64,000 bases of DNA, taken from assembly GCF_000429685.1 (NCBI RefSeq), contig NZ_AUCI01000006.1:124001-188000 (forward strand), given 5' to 3'. Below the pieces are notes generated by a model. It worked only from the letters and a program-made list of their open reading frames with translations, was not told the DNA's origin and did no database searches. Shown here piece by piece: positions 43,626 through 51,834 of the stretch. Origin of the DNA: Salibacterium aidingense DSM 18341. GTDB taxonomy: Bacteria; Bacillota; Bacilli; Bacillales; Marinococcaceae. Each line of letters starts with the position of its first letter. Positions within the stretch are counted from its first letter, which is position 1. The translations under genes and the position numbers were made by a program.

Positions 43626-44019
43626 CTCATCTCTCCGCCTCCCTCTATTACCAAGTGATCCATTACAACTCCTTTCATTGTCAAATAACCCATGGGTCAT
43701 GATTAATTCACTAGTTAATACGCAATCATGCCAAATCCATTAACAACGAAATAAATATTTTTTTAAAGGAGGGCTCAAGTCTGTTTATTATCCATAATTT
43801 TAAACCTATTCCGCGAGCCTGTCTCCACTTCTTTAATGTTACAGCATTTCCGAAGCTCAAACCGTAGGCAAGCTTTGAGCAAGAAGGTGACGTTTGAACG
43901 TGATGAAAGACAGAGCACCAACCCCGACTGTGTGCTTTTATTTATGGACGCGTAAGCGTTAAATAATCCCCACCTTGAAAAATAAGGGGGGATTATTTAA
44001 CGCTTACTTCTTTTCTACC
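43626..44019. other. Intergenic region with a large inverted repeat
   Basis: Upstream of the sigma gene is an AT-rich probable promoter zone (43700-43780). Position 43840-43880 holds an AGCTCAAA...TTTGAGC inverted repeat. At 43952-44007 are the 20-nt perfect arms listed separately. No gene was recognised. Confidence 0.55.
43952..44007. repeat. Perfect 20-bp inverted repeat with 16-nt loop
   Basis: GTAAGCGTTAAATAATCCCC (43952-43971) and its exact complement (43988-44007). It is not followed by a T-run and directly borders the ABC ATPase relic. It may be the end of a lost mobile element or a hairpin at a junction. Confidence 0.7.
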
Positions 44020-44373
44020 TCAGTATTCTAGTTATCGCAATTTATGGCTGCTTGCAAGCATTCAGAATAAAATCACTGACACTGATATTCATTCAGCACT
44101 AGAGAAAGTAGGTTTGGAATCTACCCATAAAAAACCTGTACGTTACTATTCCATTATGGAACATCCTAATGTCTTGCTATTAGATGAACCAACCCAATGG
44201 ATTAGATCAAAATGGGGATGAATGTTTAAAACAGATACTAAAAGATCAAAAAAATAAAGGGAACGCCATTGTTCTAGTGTCACATCTAAAAAATAAAATC
44301 GATGTATTTTGTGCACGTGTATATCAATTAAAACACAAGCGTTTAATTCCCATTACGCATAAACCTTTGCGTA
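44020..44373 (+). pseudogene. Relic of an ABC transporter ATPase (bacitracin-exporter type)
   Basis: One frame reads SSYRNLWLLASIQNKITDTD and then IHSALEKVGLESTHKKPVRYYS, directly joined to IMEHPNVLLLDEPT; the signature motif (LGMKQRLG-like) between them is missing, pointing to a short deletion. After DEPT an extra C shifts the frame, and NGLDQNGDECLKQILK...IVLVSHLKNKIDVFCARVYQLKHKRL continues in the next frame. The Walker A N-terminus is absent. The order of motifs is that of BcrA-like ATPases. It is clearly non-functional. Confidence 0.82.
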
Positions 44374-44410
44374 TGCCGACCTCCCATCGGAGACCGGCGA
44401 CACGTGCGTT

Positions 44411-45109
44411 TTATACCGCATAACGAGGAAAAAGAATGTTATTTTCCAGATGGATATGAGTAAAAGTGTCATCTTCCAGTGCTTCCAGTCTCTTGTATAC
44501 TAATTGATAGGTTCTGCAGGCTCCTTCCGGCAGGGTATAGTCATTTGTTAACTCGCGGATTTTTTTCAATATGCCGCCGCTGTCATCATGCTCGGCTTCT
44601 AATTCTTCAATCATGGCAGCAAGGTCTTCTCTGGAATGACCGGGATTTTCCTGTTCAAATGCAAGGATTGCCGGAAAAACAGATTGTTCTTCTTTTTTTG
44701 TATGAGCGAGAAGGTCGTCTTTAAATGCTGTAAAAAGATCGTCTATTTCATGGAGAAATGGGTGGTCTGCACCGTGTACCAGCTTTACTTTTCGCACGTA
44801 AGGCGCCAATTGTTCTAACTCTTCTTTAATGAAAAGGTGGTGTGTTTGTTCGATATGCTTTATCACTTCTTGCGAAGAAATCGCCCGCCAGTCCGTAATA
44901 GTATCTGTGGCCATCGTTTGAAAATATAACTCATTCAGTTTTTCCAATGTTGATGCTTCATCGATGCCTTTTTCCAATAAAACCTTTTTTAATGGACGGT
45001 CTCCCCCGCAGCAAAAATCTATTTTTCTACTTTTGAAAAAGTCACTTGCCTTTGGACATTTAACGACAATCTCCCCTACTGTTTCAGCTGCATCAATTTT
45101 TTCAATCAT
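44411..45109 (-). CDS. ric: Iron-sulfur cluster repair di-iron protein Ric/ScdA
   Basis: A 232-residue cytoplasmic protein of the YtfE/ScdA/Ric family, which repairs Fe-S clusters after NO or oxidative damage. N-terminal DUF542 domain with VVKCPKASDFFKSRKIDFCCGG; C-terminal hemerythrin-like domain with ligand positions in EQTHHLFIKEELEQL, GADHPFLHEIDDLF, LLAHTKKEEQSVFPAI, EAEHDDSG and HIHLENNILFPR. Expression is probably activated by the Crp/Fnr-type boxes at 45160-45198. The spacing GATG start follows GTGCATAACTG; AGGAGGTGC is present upstream. Confidence 0.93.
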   Translation of the reverse strand: MIEKIDAAETVGEIVVKCPKASDFFKSRKIDFCCGGDRPLKKVLLEKGIDEASTLEKLNELYFQTMATDTITDWRAISSQEVIKHIEQTHHLFIKEELEQLAPYVRKVKLVHGADHPFLHEIDDLFTAFKDDLLAHTKKEEQSVFPAILAFEQENPGHSREDLAAMIEELEAEHDDSGGILKKIRELTNDYTLPEGACRTYQLVYKRLEALEDDTFTHIHLENNILFPRYAV

Positions 45110-45132
45110 CAGTTATGCACCTCCTACTTCAT

Positions 45133-45198
45133 ATAATAAAGGACCGAACAGATATATAGATTGATCTATATCACACCCCGCTTGTAAAAAATATCACA
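45133..45198 (-). promoter_or_regulatory. Tandem Crp/Fnr-type boxes and -10 of ric
   Basis: ATTGATCTATATCACA (45160-45175) precedes TATTAT (45138-45133, minus strand) by 21 nt. A second box TGTAAAAAATATCACA (45183-45198) is centred 23 bp further upstream, giving positions near -41.5 and -64.5. Confidence 0.7.
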
Positions 45199-45211
45199 GG
45201 TCTGGTTTCCA

Positions 45212-45562
45212 CTACTCCACTGTCAAGGTGGCAACCATGTCCTCATGCCCTTCTCCACACGGTACATTGCACATGATTGTATACTCCCCAGGATCCAGGG
45301 TTGCCGTGGCTGAGCCCTCTCCTTCAATATTTACATCTGTCCCTTCAATTTCAATGCCATGCATGCCTTCTTCACTGGTTAGATGAAAGGTAACTTCCTC
45401 CCCGGCCGGATCCGTAAAGTGTTCCTTATTAAATTCCCAGTTGGTTGCAGTAATATCAACTGTTGTGCCTGCGTTTTCCGTATCTTCCCCATCTGTGCCC
45501 CCGCATGCTGCCAGTAGAAAAAGAAAAGCGATGGACAGTGTTGTTAATAAAGCCTTTTTCAT
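45212..45562 (-). CDS. CuA-type cupredoxin lipoprotein
   Basis: A 116-residue exported lipoprotein: signal peptide with lipobox LLAAC, an acidic linker, then a cupredoxin domain. CNVPCGEGHEDM gives the C-x3-C-x3-H-x2-M of a CuA centre, and the first His is in GMHGIEIEG. It resembles the soluble domain of oxidase subunit II without the membrane hairpin. As a membrane-tethered electron carrier it could feed the NO-reductase-like complex encoded just upstream. The ATG at 45562 has GGGGGGATATCG; the longer frame to 45610 runs into the promoter. A Crp/Fnr-type box lies at 45627-45642. Confidence 0.82.
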   Translation of the reverse strand: MKKALLTTLSIAFLFLLAACGGTDGEDTENAGTTVDITATNWEFNKEHFTDPAGEEVTFHLTSEEGMHGIEIEGTDVNIEGEGSATATLDPGEYTIMCNVPCGEGHEDMVATLTVE

Positions 45563-45598
45563 CGATATCCCCCCTGAGTCATTTTTTATTACGTTTTT

Positions 45599-45642
45599 AT
45601 TGTAAATCACACCATCATCATGGTGCTGTGAAAAATATCACG
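45599..45642 (-). promoter_or_regulatory. Crp/Fnr-type box and -10 of the CuA lipoprotein gene
   Basis: TGTGAAAAATATCACG (45627-45642, one mismatch) and TACAAT (45604-45599 on the minus strand), 22 nt apart. Confidence 0.72.
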
Positions 45643-45651
45643 GAGTTCTGT

Positions 45652-46209
45652 TTATTTATATTCCGATTGATCGATATAAAATAATTGCAGAAAATATATA
45701 ATCATAATTAATGCAAAGGCCAGGGATCCCCAGCCTAATGTTTTTTGTTCCACTTCGAGATAATTGTTGCATATTTGTTTATCCGCTCCAATATATATCC
45801 ATGCCATGAAAAGAAATACGACTGTAAGAAATACAAAAACCATTGATTGAGCACTCGACCCAAGTTTGCTCCAACTATCACGAAGAGATACTCCAGCTAA
45901 AAATGGCAGACTGATAAATTTAAATACTTCCACTGCCTGGACGCTTAACGTTTCGTCCATCATTCGTGGAATCATCCAATAGCTCCAGATCACCATAAAT
46001 AATAAAACACCAGGGACCCCGTTTTTATTCCATTTCTCAAAAAATCGAGGAAAGTGAATTTGAAAAAAACGAGCCATAAAAATACCGGATAACACTAACA
46101 AGGGCATTTGCATATGCATGTGAACAATCATGATCGATTCTAACAATGCAGCCACAGGAGGAAGAACAAGAAAACCATACAGCAATAGTCCATATACCGC
46201 TTGTTTCAT
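45652..46209 (-). CDS. Polytopic membrane protein of the NO reductase cluster, 185 aa
   Basis: About five to six transmembrane segments; the second begins SIMIVHMHMQMPLLVLSG with several His and Met residues that could ligate copper or heme. DUF1404 or CtaG-like copper-delivery proteins near ba3 oxidases are the closest thing recognised, without certainty. Its ATG overlaps the Sco stop codon (ATGA), so it is translationally coupled to a copper chaperone gene. A role in CuA/CuB assembly is inferred. Confidence 0.65.
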   Translation of the reverse strand: MKQAVYGLLLYGFLVLPPVAALLESIMIVHMHMQMPLLVLSGIFMARFFQIHFPRFFEKWNKNGVPGVLLFMVIWSYWMIPRMMDETLSVQAVEVFKFISLPFLAGVSLRDSWSKLGSSAQSMVFVFLTVVFLFMAWIYIGADKQICNNYLEVEQKTLGWGSLAFALIMIIYFLQLFYIDQSEYK

Positions 46210-46844
46210 GGCCTATTCTCCCCCTTTTCAAGGATCGCCGTCACTGTCCCGGCTGCTGCCTCCACATTTGTGAAATCCATCACTTCTTGTAACCGGCCTT
46301 CTTTTCCTACCAGATAAAAGGCAGCATTATGCTGAAATTCTCCATATTCGTTGGGAATCACCACAACGCCTAATTTTTCTAGTAGACGCTCTAATTCTTC
46401 TTGATCTTTAATACGTGCCATCCGCCAGGTTTGCCCGTCGCTTCCAAAAGCTCTCCTATATTTAGCTAACGTTTCCGGATCATCTTTTGTTGGATCAAAA
46501 CTTATACTTAAAAAAACAATCTCTTTTCCTACATATTCGCCCGGAATCAAGTCGTACACTTCCGCCATATTCATGGCCAATTGGGGACATACTGTCGTGC
46601 AGCTGGTGTACATAAACGTTAGAAGTACATATTTATCTTCAGCCAGTTCATCAAAGGAATAAGTACGTTCCTGACTATCTTCTAACGTGACAGAAGGAAC
46701 GGCAGGGTTTTTCTGCATTAATTCATACGATCTTGCGCTTTCTGATGTAAATGCCCTGAATCCATCCGTACTAATATAAAACAATGTCATTCCAAACAAC
46801 ACCACGAGAATCATAGCAAAAGCCGTACGATGTTTATAAATCAT
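46206..46844 (-). CDS. SCO1/SenC-family copper chaperone
   Basis: A 212-residue membrane-anchored thioredoxin-fold protein. An N-terminal transmembrane anchor (FAMILVVLFGMTLFYIS) precedes the copper site CTTVCP (CxxxCP) and the distal His in FQHNAAFYLVG, all Sco hallmarks. It delivers copper to the CuA centre of subunit II. The ATG at 46844 follows AAGGAAGGGG; a longer frame to 46943 overlaps subunit I. It sits between subunit I and a membrane protein in the same operon. Confidence 0.9.
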   Translation of the reverse strand: MIYKHRTAFAMILVVLFGMTLFYISTDGFRAFTSESARSYELMQKNPAVPSVTLEDSQERTYSFDELAEDKYVLLTFMYTSCTTVCPQLAMNMAEVYDLIPGEYVGKEIVFLSISFDPTKDDPETLAKYRRAFGSDGQTWRMARIKDQEELERLLEKLGVVVIPNEYGEFQHNAAFYLVGKEGRLQEVMDFTNVEAAAGTVTAILEKGENRP

Positions 46845-46905
46845 AACGACCCCTTCCTTAAAGGTTTCAGAGGTAATCGTAATACAGGATGTTACCCCGC
46901 TCGTG

Positions 46906-48568
46906 TTACCATGTTTTAATCGGAGGCGACCCGGGTGGTGCATTCAGAATAAAATCCATAATCGGAACCACATACGCCATCGCCACGACCATAAGCAATA
47001 AGACGATCCACAGACCCCAGCGCTCGGTCCACATCGGGGCTGGTGCGGCCCCATCTTCTGCCTCAGCCACTGGAAATTCCGTTTCTCCCTTTGGGGCAAA
47101 GAACATCATATGAAACACGGCATACACCTGAATAAGGACACCAATCAGCAGTAGTACCGCTCCCATCCCCATGACATATTCATAGGGTATCCAGCTTAAT
47201 GCTGTGGAATGGTCCCCATAGGTCGTAAAAGAAGTTCTTCGCGGATCACCCAGCAGTCCTGCTGCATGCTGTGAACCTGCCATTAAAACCATACCAACTG
47301 TCCAAATGATCGTTTGAATAACCCCTAATCTATTCATCTTTGCAGTGAGCCGCCGCTTTGCAAGATAGGGAACCAGCCAATAACAAATGCCGAAAAAGGT
47401 CATAACAACCGACATCCCTACTGTGACGTGAAAATGACCCACAACCCACAGCGTGTTATGAATGACCTGGTTCAGTTGATTACTTGTGTTGACAATGCCG
47501 CCTGCTCCCCCAGGAATAAAGGCAATCATCGCAATCATTGGCGCTAAAAAACGAACATCTCCCCATGGGAGTTTTTTCAACCAGCCAAGCAGCCCTTTTC
47601 CACCTAATCTTCTACCGGCACGCTCAAACACAGCGAACATCGCAAAGGCGGTCATTAATGAAGGCACTGCGATCGCCAGACTCATAAATACATGCAAATA
47701 TTTAATCGACAGGGAAATCCCCGGATCGACAATTTGATGGTGAAATCCACCGGGAATGTTTAGAATCACAAGCAAAATAACTACTAGTTTAATTAATTTT
47801 TCATTAAAGTGCCTGCCTCCAATAAGTTTTGGTACAACCACATACCATACAGAAGCAGCCACCAGATACCAAATATTAACGAGGGAATGTCCAAACCACC
47901 AAAACAGCGTACGCCCCACCATAACATTCGTAGTTTCTACTAAACCCATCGACCAGGGAATCAGGGTCAGCACTTCAATCGTTATCCCAATACTTGCAAA
48001 AAACCATAATACGAATACACCCATTGCAAAAAAGGCTAATAGTGGCGTCGGCTGCCCGCGATGTGCTTTTCTCCAGTGACTGTAATTGATAAAAACACCA
48101 AAGCAGCAAGCCCAGATCCCTAATACAAGAAGTACTAATCCAACATAAAAGAAGGGATGAGCGGCTAAAGGAGGATAAAATGTGTATAACACAGATGCTT
48201 CGTTCAAAATAATCATCACAGCAACGAGTGCTGTTCCCGTCAGCATGAAAGCGAAGCCAACCCATGCCAGCTTTCGAACATTAAACAACAGGCCCTCGAA
48301 AGAATGCGAAAGAGCAGCATACTGATAGCCAATCGTAAAAGTAGTGGAAAAAACAACGAGTAATAAAATGCCATGTGCCGTTAACACCTGTAGGTAATTC
48401 TAAAAGCCCTGACCGCTCCAGTCCCTGCAGCAGCCCTAAAATTCCACCGATGAGAAGCGACACAAACGCCACCGTTAAATAGGATAGGGAAACCTTCGCA
48501 TCCTTCTGATTTATGCCTAATGCTTTTTTAGATGTTTGACGTATCGGTTCAGTCCTTGCTTGTTCCAT
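46906..48568 (-). pseudogene. B-family heme-copper reductase subunit I (likely CuA-type NO reductase), frameshifted
   Basis: The gene begins at ATG 48568 (GGAGGTGACGG upstream) and reads KVSLSYLTVAFVSLLIGGIL then GLERSGLLELP; near 48400 the frame changes and continues QVLTAHGILLLVVFSTTF to the stop at 46906. Homologues have an unbroken run with about six more residues here. The frames differ as a 17-nt deletion would cause, restoring a 559-residue protein. Heme and CuB ligands are intact: LTAHG, WWFGH, GGFHHQIVDPG, VVGHFHVTVG. At H+4 after WWFGH, where oxidases carry the Tyr cross-linked to His, this protein has Asn (GHSLVN). Loss of that Tyr argues for NO reduction rather than oxygen reduction. 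Subunits II and IIa precede it and Sco follows. Confidence 0.85.
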
Positions 48569-48580
48569 GCCGTCACCTCC

Positions 48581-49042
48581 CTACGTTACCGTAATTGTTG
48601 TAGACATCATCTGGTGGCCTATCCCGCAATATTCATTGCACAATATAAGAAACTCCCCGGGTTCGTCGAATGTATGAGTTATTTTCTGAACGTGTCCCGG
48701 CATAACCATTGCATTTATATTCGTTCCTGCTACTTGAAAACCATGGGTTACATCTTTAGTGGCCAACGTAAACGTTACTTCTGCTCCAGCGGGTATTTCA
48801 ATGTCGCCCGGGGTGAACTGAAAGGCCTGCATCGTCATGACAATTTCATATTCGTTATCCCCTGTTTCCTTCACTCCGGGGTCATCAAATGGTTCGGTTT
48901 CGTCTACTTCTTGCGGATCAATCGTTTCTTTATGACTCGGCGGTCCCATCCCAAGCGCGAACGTCTGATAACCAATGATTAACATAAATACAAGTAAAAG
49001 TCCGACACTTAACGTAATCCAAATTTCTTCCAATCGGTGCAT
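48581..49042 (-). CDS. CuA-containing subunit II of a ba3-type/NO-reductase complex
   Basis: A 153-residue subunit II with one N-terminal transmembrane helix (WITLSVGLLLVFMLIIGYQTF) and a periplasm-facing cupredoxin domain. CuA ligands: H in TKDVTHGFQVAG, then CNEYCGIGHQMM (C-x3-C-x3-H-x2-M). The single-helix layout is that of B-family (ba3) enzymes. It takes electrons from a cytochrome c or cupredoxin and passes them to subunit I. It lies 12 nt upstream of subunit I and 15 nt after the IIa gene. Confidence 0.92.
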   Translation of the reverse strand: MHRLEEIWITLSVGLLLVFMLIIGYQTFALGMGPPSHKETIDPQEVDETEPFDDPGVKETGDNEYEIVMTMQAFQFTPGDIEIPAGAEVTFTLATKDVTHGFQVAGTNINAMVMPGHVQKITHTFDEPGEFLILCNEYCGIGHQMMSTTITVT

Positions 49043-49057
49043 GTTTATTCCTCCCCC

Positions 49058-49219
49058 TTACACTCTCGACATGTACAGCCAAAACACCCCTGCCCACATA
49101 ATGAGGATGATTGCTCCTACCACCCCTACCGATATCAACGTCCCTTTTAATGAATACTCTTCTTTCCTGTCGGCTTGTTCAGCAGGTTGTGTTTTTCTTG
49201 ATAAAGGACTATCGGCCAT
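49058..49219 (-). CDS. Subunit IIa-like small membrane protein, 53 aa
   Basis: The ATG at 49219 has AAAGGGGAG upstream and opens 53 codons. A charged N-terminus is followed by one helix (LISVGVVGAIILIMWAGVF), then WLYMSRV. Position and topology fit the subunit IIa of ba3-type oxidases, a single helix mimicking the second helix of subunit II. First gene of the cluster, directly behind the Crp/Fnr-type promoter. Confidence 0.8.
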   Translation of the reverse strand: MADSPLSRKTQPAEQADRKEEYSLKGTLISVGVVGAIILIMWAGVFWLYMSRV

Positions 49220-49247
49220 CGTTATCACTCCCCTTTCCTACACCCTT

Positions 49248-49290
49248 ATTCTAAATAGAAAGCACCGGGGGCGAAGTGAGCCTCATCACT
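49248..49290 (-). promoter_or_regulatory. Crp/Fnr-type box and -10 of the NO-reductase-like operon
   Basis: AGTGAGCCTCATCACT (49275-49290) is symmetric, with TAGAAT (49253-49248, minus strand) 21 nt downstream. The box centre lies near -41.5. Confidence 0.75.
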
Positions 49291-49554
49291 CGTTGACCTT
49301 TTTACTTTCAGGTATAAGAAAAACATAAAATGGAAATCCGCCCATATTAAGTGTATTTTTACATTATACCGCTGCAGGGTGAAGCGTTCCCCTATATTTC
49401 CAATGCTGACAGCACAGGGGGGCCTCCGATTAACATTCTGGCGGAAGAAGGGAGGGTAACTGGAGAATAGCTGCGCCTAAATTTTGTCCTAGTCCTATCT
49501 CCGTGGGGATAGAGAACACTACGCTTTCCATTTACATTTTTCTTGGCTGCCAAA

Positions 49555-49680
49555 AACGTTTGGAGACCGGTCCTTTTCTTCTCCTCTAGCCAGTGGGTAC
49601 AAAAGCTATGTTGGAGGCCTCGAAGAGCTTCATTCCGGGGGTTCGTGTCCTCCACCACTGCTGCTGTCCGGTTCAGGCAA
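49555..49680. repeat. Structured intergenic repeat, copy 2
   Basis: It parallels 3046-3180: GTTTGGAG-AC-CGGTCCTT, then GTTGGAGG, AAGAGCTTCATTCCGG and GTCCTCCACCACTGCTGC. GTTGGAGG pairs with CCTCCAC in the same relative place. See copy 1. Confidence 0.5.
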
Positions 49681-49706
49681 ATGCTTTTCATCAGTTTCCA
49701 AGGGAT

Positions 49707-49749
49707 TAAAAAAAGTACCGGCATCTTTTGATGTGAAGAGCCCGGTACT
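49707..49749 (-). terminator. Terminator of the DUF2249 operon
   Basis: On the minus strand AGTACCGG (49749-49742) and CCGGTACT (49721-49714) form a perfect 8-bp stem followed by seven T, just after the MIP18-family gene. Confidence 0.9.
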
Positions 49750-49767
49750 CGTCTATATCATTTACTT

Positions 49768-50067
49768 TTAAAATTTCAGCTGCTCGCTTGCAAGTCTGCT
49801 CATTTTTTCCGGAGTCCATGCAGGTTCCCAGACGACTTGAACTTCGACGGTTTTAACGGCTGCAAGAGAATTGATACAATGTTTAACCCCATACACAATA
49901 CTATCATGAAGCGGGCATCCAGGCGTCGTTAACGTCATTTTGACATCAACATGGTTTTTCTCATCTACTTCTATTTCATATATGAGCCCAAGATCAATGA
50001 CGTTAATGCCAAGTTCTGGATCATATACCTCTTTTAAGGCGTTCATCACTTTGTTTTTCATCTCCAT
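49768..50067 (-). CDS. MIP18/DUF59-family metal-sulfur cluster assembly protein (SufT-like)
   Basis: A 99-residue single-domain protein: ALKEVYDPELGINVIDLGLIYEIEV (two blocks), MTLTTPGCPLHDSI with the conserved Cys, and VVWEPAWTPEKMS are the defining motifs. Family members help mature Fe-S proteins. Last gene of an operon with two DUF2249 genes and a membrane protein, behind a Crp/Fnr-type box, consistent with coping with NO damage to clusters. The ATG follows AGGAGG. Confidence 0.9.
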   Translation of the reverse strand: MEMKNKVMNALKEVYDPELGINVIDLGLIYEIEVDEKNHVDVKMTLTTPGCPLHDSIVYGVKHCINSLAAVKTVEVQVVWEPAWTPEKMSRLASEQLKF

Positions 50068-50084
50068 TTTCGATGCCTCCTGGG

Positions 50085-51332
50085 TTATCTAGTCAGCACT
50101 CTAATAACCTCTGTACAAAACAGAGCCGTTGCTGCAAAAAACAAAGCCTGGCTTAGGGAAAAAAGAACGGTATGTGCTAAAATAAAAGCCGCCACGATGC
50201 CGCAAGCCGAGACAGCAAATAATGTAAAAATGATAACTGCTGAACGCTCGCGGATTAAATCTTTTAAAAGCGGTGTTCCTTTTTGTCCGGCTTGGCCGCT
50301 GTATTTATAGGTCCACCAGAGAACGGGTACGATTTTGAACAAGTAACCACTAATCGTAAAGGTAATCCAGACGAAAATGTACAAGTAAACAAGCCGTCCA
50401 AATAATCCTTCCTGACCTGGGAAAAACGAGGCGGCAGCCGCAGACAAATGAATAAGCCAGCCTCCCGCTATGGAGGACAATGAAAAAAGAAAACCCTTGT
50501 CCAACCGTTTTTTCATTCTTTTTTTTAATAATTGACCGATATGGACCGTAAATAAGGTAAAACCTGCAAACAGCAGGATAAGGCCAGTTGTGAATAAATT
50601 AGTGGTTAATGAGAAAAAAGAAACAGTCGATAGGGCTAAACCTGTAATGTAAATACCAAATACCCAGCGGCTGAGTTTCATTGAAAAACCATGAGCTAAA
50701 GAAAACATCGGCACAAGTTTATAGGAAAATCCCATGATAAGCAGTGTAAACCACCCGGCCAAACCCAAAAGAATATGGCTTTTTAATATAGCAAGGTGAT
50801 CAAACACCGTCCTACCAAATCCTAGACTTATGGAAAGAAGCAGTCCCAGCATAATCGTCAGGAAAAGGCAAAGTAAGGCTGTCAGCACAAATAAGAAAAG
50901 AATGTTTTTTTCCTTTTGACTTTTCATACTCATTACCATCTGCAGCAAAAATATTAATAAACCGAGCAGCGTCAATCCACCGCTGACAGGCAGCCAATCT
51001 AAACGGATAAAAAAACTGGCGGCCAGAGAAAGGATACCAGCAGCTGTTATCACAAATTGAACAAATCCAAGACGAATGCTCCAAATGGATACGAGAAAAG
51101 TGACAGGTACCATCTGATACATCGCACCCATTGCCACCATTGCTCCCAACCCAAGCAATAATAGGTGGGCAGCACCCCAAATCCCCGGAGAACGATACGA
51201 CCCTTCCAGAACAGCAGCCGCGTTGAAAAGCAGCAGCCCTTGTGCTGCAAGAAATGCCGGCAAAGCAAATTAGATGAACAACAAAGGAAGACGAATATCT
51301 GTCCCCGCCTTGGACCTTGGCTGTGGAAACAT
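50085..51332 (-). pseudogene. NorB/heme-copper-like polytopic membrane protein, in-frame stop at codon 21
   Basis: From ATG 51332 the frame reads MFPQPRSKAG then TDIRLPLLFI, stop (TAA at 51270-51272), and continues without shift as FALPAFLAAQGLLL to 50085. Without the stop it would be a 415-residue protein with about 12 helices. GAAHLLLLGLGAMVAMGAMYQMVP and SHILLGLAGWFTLLIMGFSYKLVPMF carry the H-x-x-L-x-G-W pattern of small heme-binding relatives of heme-copper oxidase subunit I and NnrS-like proteins. Translation might restart at TTG 51263, giving a protein lacking part of helix 1. It lies 2 nt after a DUF2249 gene. Sequencing error is possible. Confidence 0.7.
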
Positions 51333-51334
51333 CG

Positions 51335-51547
51335 CTACGTTTTCTTTCTAATCGTAATTTGATAACTTCCATCTTCTAACGACACCGTGTCATGCGAGTA
51401 TCCTCTTTCTTCTAATTCAGGATACAAAAACATTGGTTTTCTATCATTTATAATAATCAAGGATTGATGATCGCCCAGCCGCTCAAGGGCGTCAAGCGTA
51501 CGGACCATCGGCTGCGGGGGTTCAAGACCGCGATTATTCAGTTTCAA
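51335..51547 (-). CDS. DUF2249 domain protein, 70 aa (second of tandem pair)
   Basis: LNNRGLEPPQPMVRTLDALERL followed by the region NDRKPMFLYPELEERGY and SLEDGSYQITI is the core of the DUF2249/TusA-like fold. The TTG at 51547 matches the usual family N-terminus (x-KLNNRGLEPP) and has GGGGGG upstream; an ATG at 51562 would add five residues. It overlaps the preceding DUF2249 gene by 14 bp. The function is unknown, but such genes travel with NO and nitrate respiration genes. Confidence 0.82.
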   Translation of the reverse strand: MKLNNRGLEPPQPMVRTLDALERLGDHQSLIIINDRKPMFLYPELEERGYSHDTVSLEDGSYQITIRKKT

Positions 51548-51803
51548 TAGCCATCCCCCCATCCCTGTAAAAGGTTACCTTCCAATGGTCTTCCTCTACT
51601 TGTTCAACCTCGTTTTCAAACCCCTTTTTCTTCATAAATGTCAGCAGAGGTGCCGGCCGGAAAGTGGCATGTAAAACAAGGCGTTCCTCCGATCTTAATG
51701 ATCGTACCGTTTTGGTAATAATATGAAATGGCTCCTGGTTATTCCGAAGCATATTCCGTACGTCCAACTCAACAACATGGGTGTCTGCTTGACGTTTCTC
51801 CAC
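51534..51803 (-). CDS. DUF2249 domain protein, 89 aa (first of tandem pair)
   Basis: A second member of the same fold, with ELDVRNMLRNNQEPFHIITKTV and ATFRPAPLLTFMKKKGF, diverged from the canonical NRGLEPPxP motif. First gene of the operon running to 49768. The ATG at 51803 follows AGGAGGGACCAAAAGTGG. The -10 and box lie just upstream, inside the end of the second Crp/Fnr gene. Confidence 0.8.
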   Translation of the reverse strand: MEKRQADTHVVELDVRNMLRNNQEPFHIITKTVRSLRSEERLVLHATFRPAPLLTFMKKKGFENEVEQVEEDHWKVTFYRDGGMAIETE

Positions 51804-51834
51804 TTTTGGTCCCTCCTTTCCTATTCCTGTCCTT

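Larger units (their letters stand above)
49291..49767. other. Intergenic region with repeat and terminator
   Basis: Nothing is recognised in 49291-49550. Repeat copy 2 lies at 49555-49680 and a terminator at 49707-49749. A minus-strand frame at 49392-49724 runs through repeat and terminator and is not credible. Confidence 0.6.

Noticed and set aside
43952-44007. Inverted repeat as a transcription terminator
   Set aside because: The stem is not followed by a T-run on either strand.
44375-44398. GC-rich palindrome GCCGACCTCCC...GGGAGACCGGC-like as ric terminator
   Set aside because: A stem exists, but no T-run follows on the minus strand.
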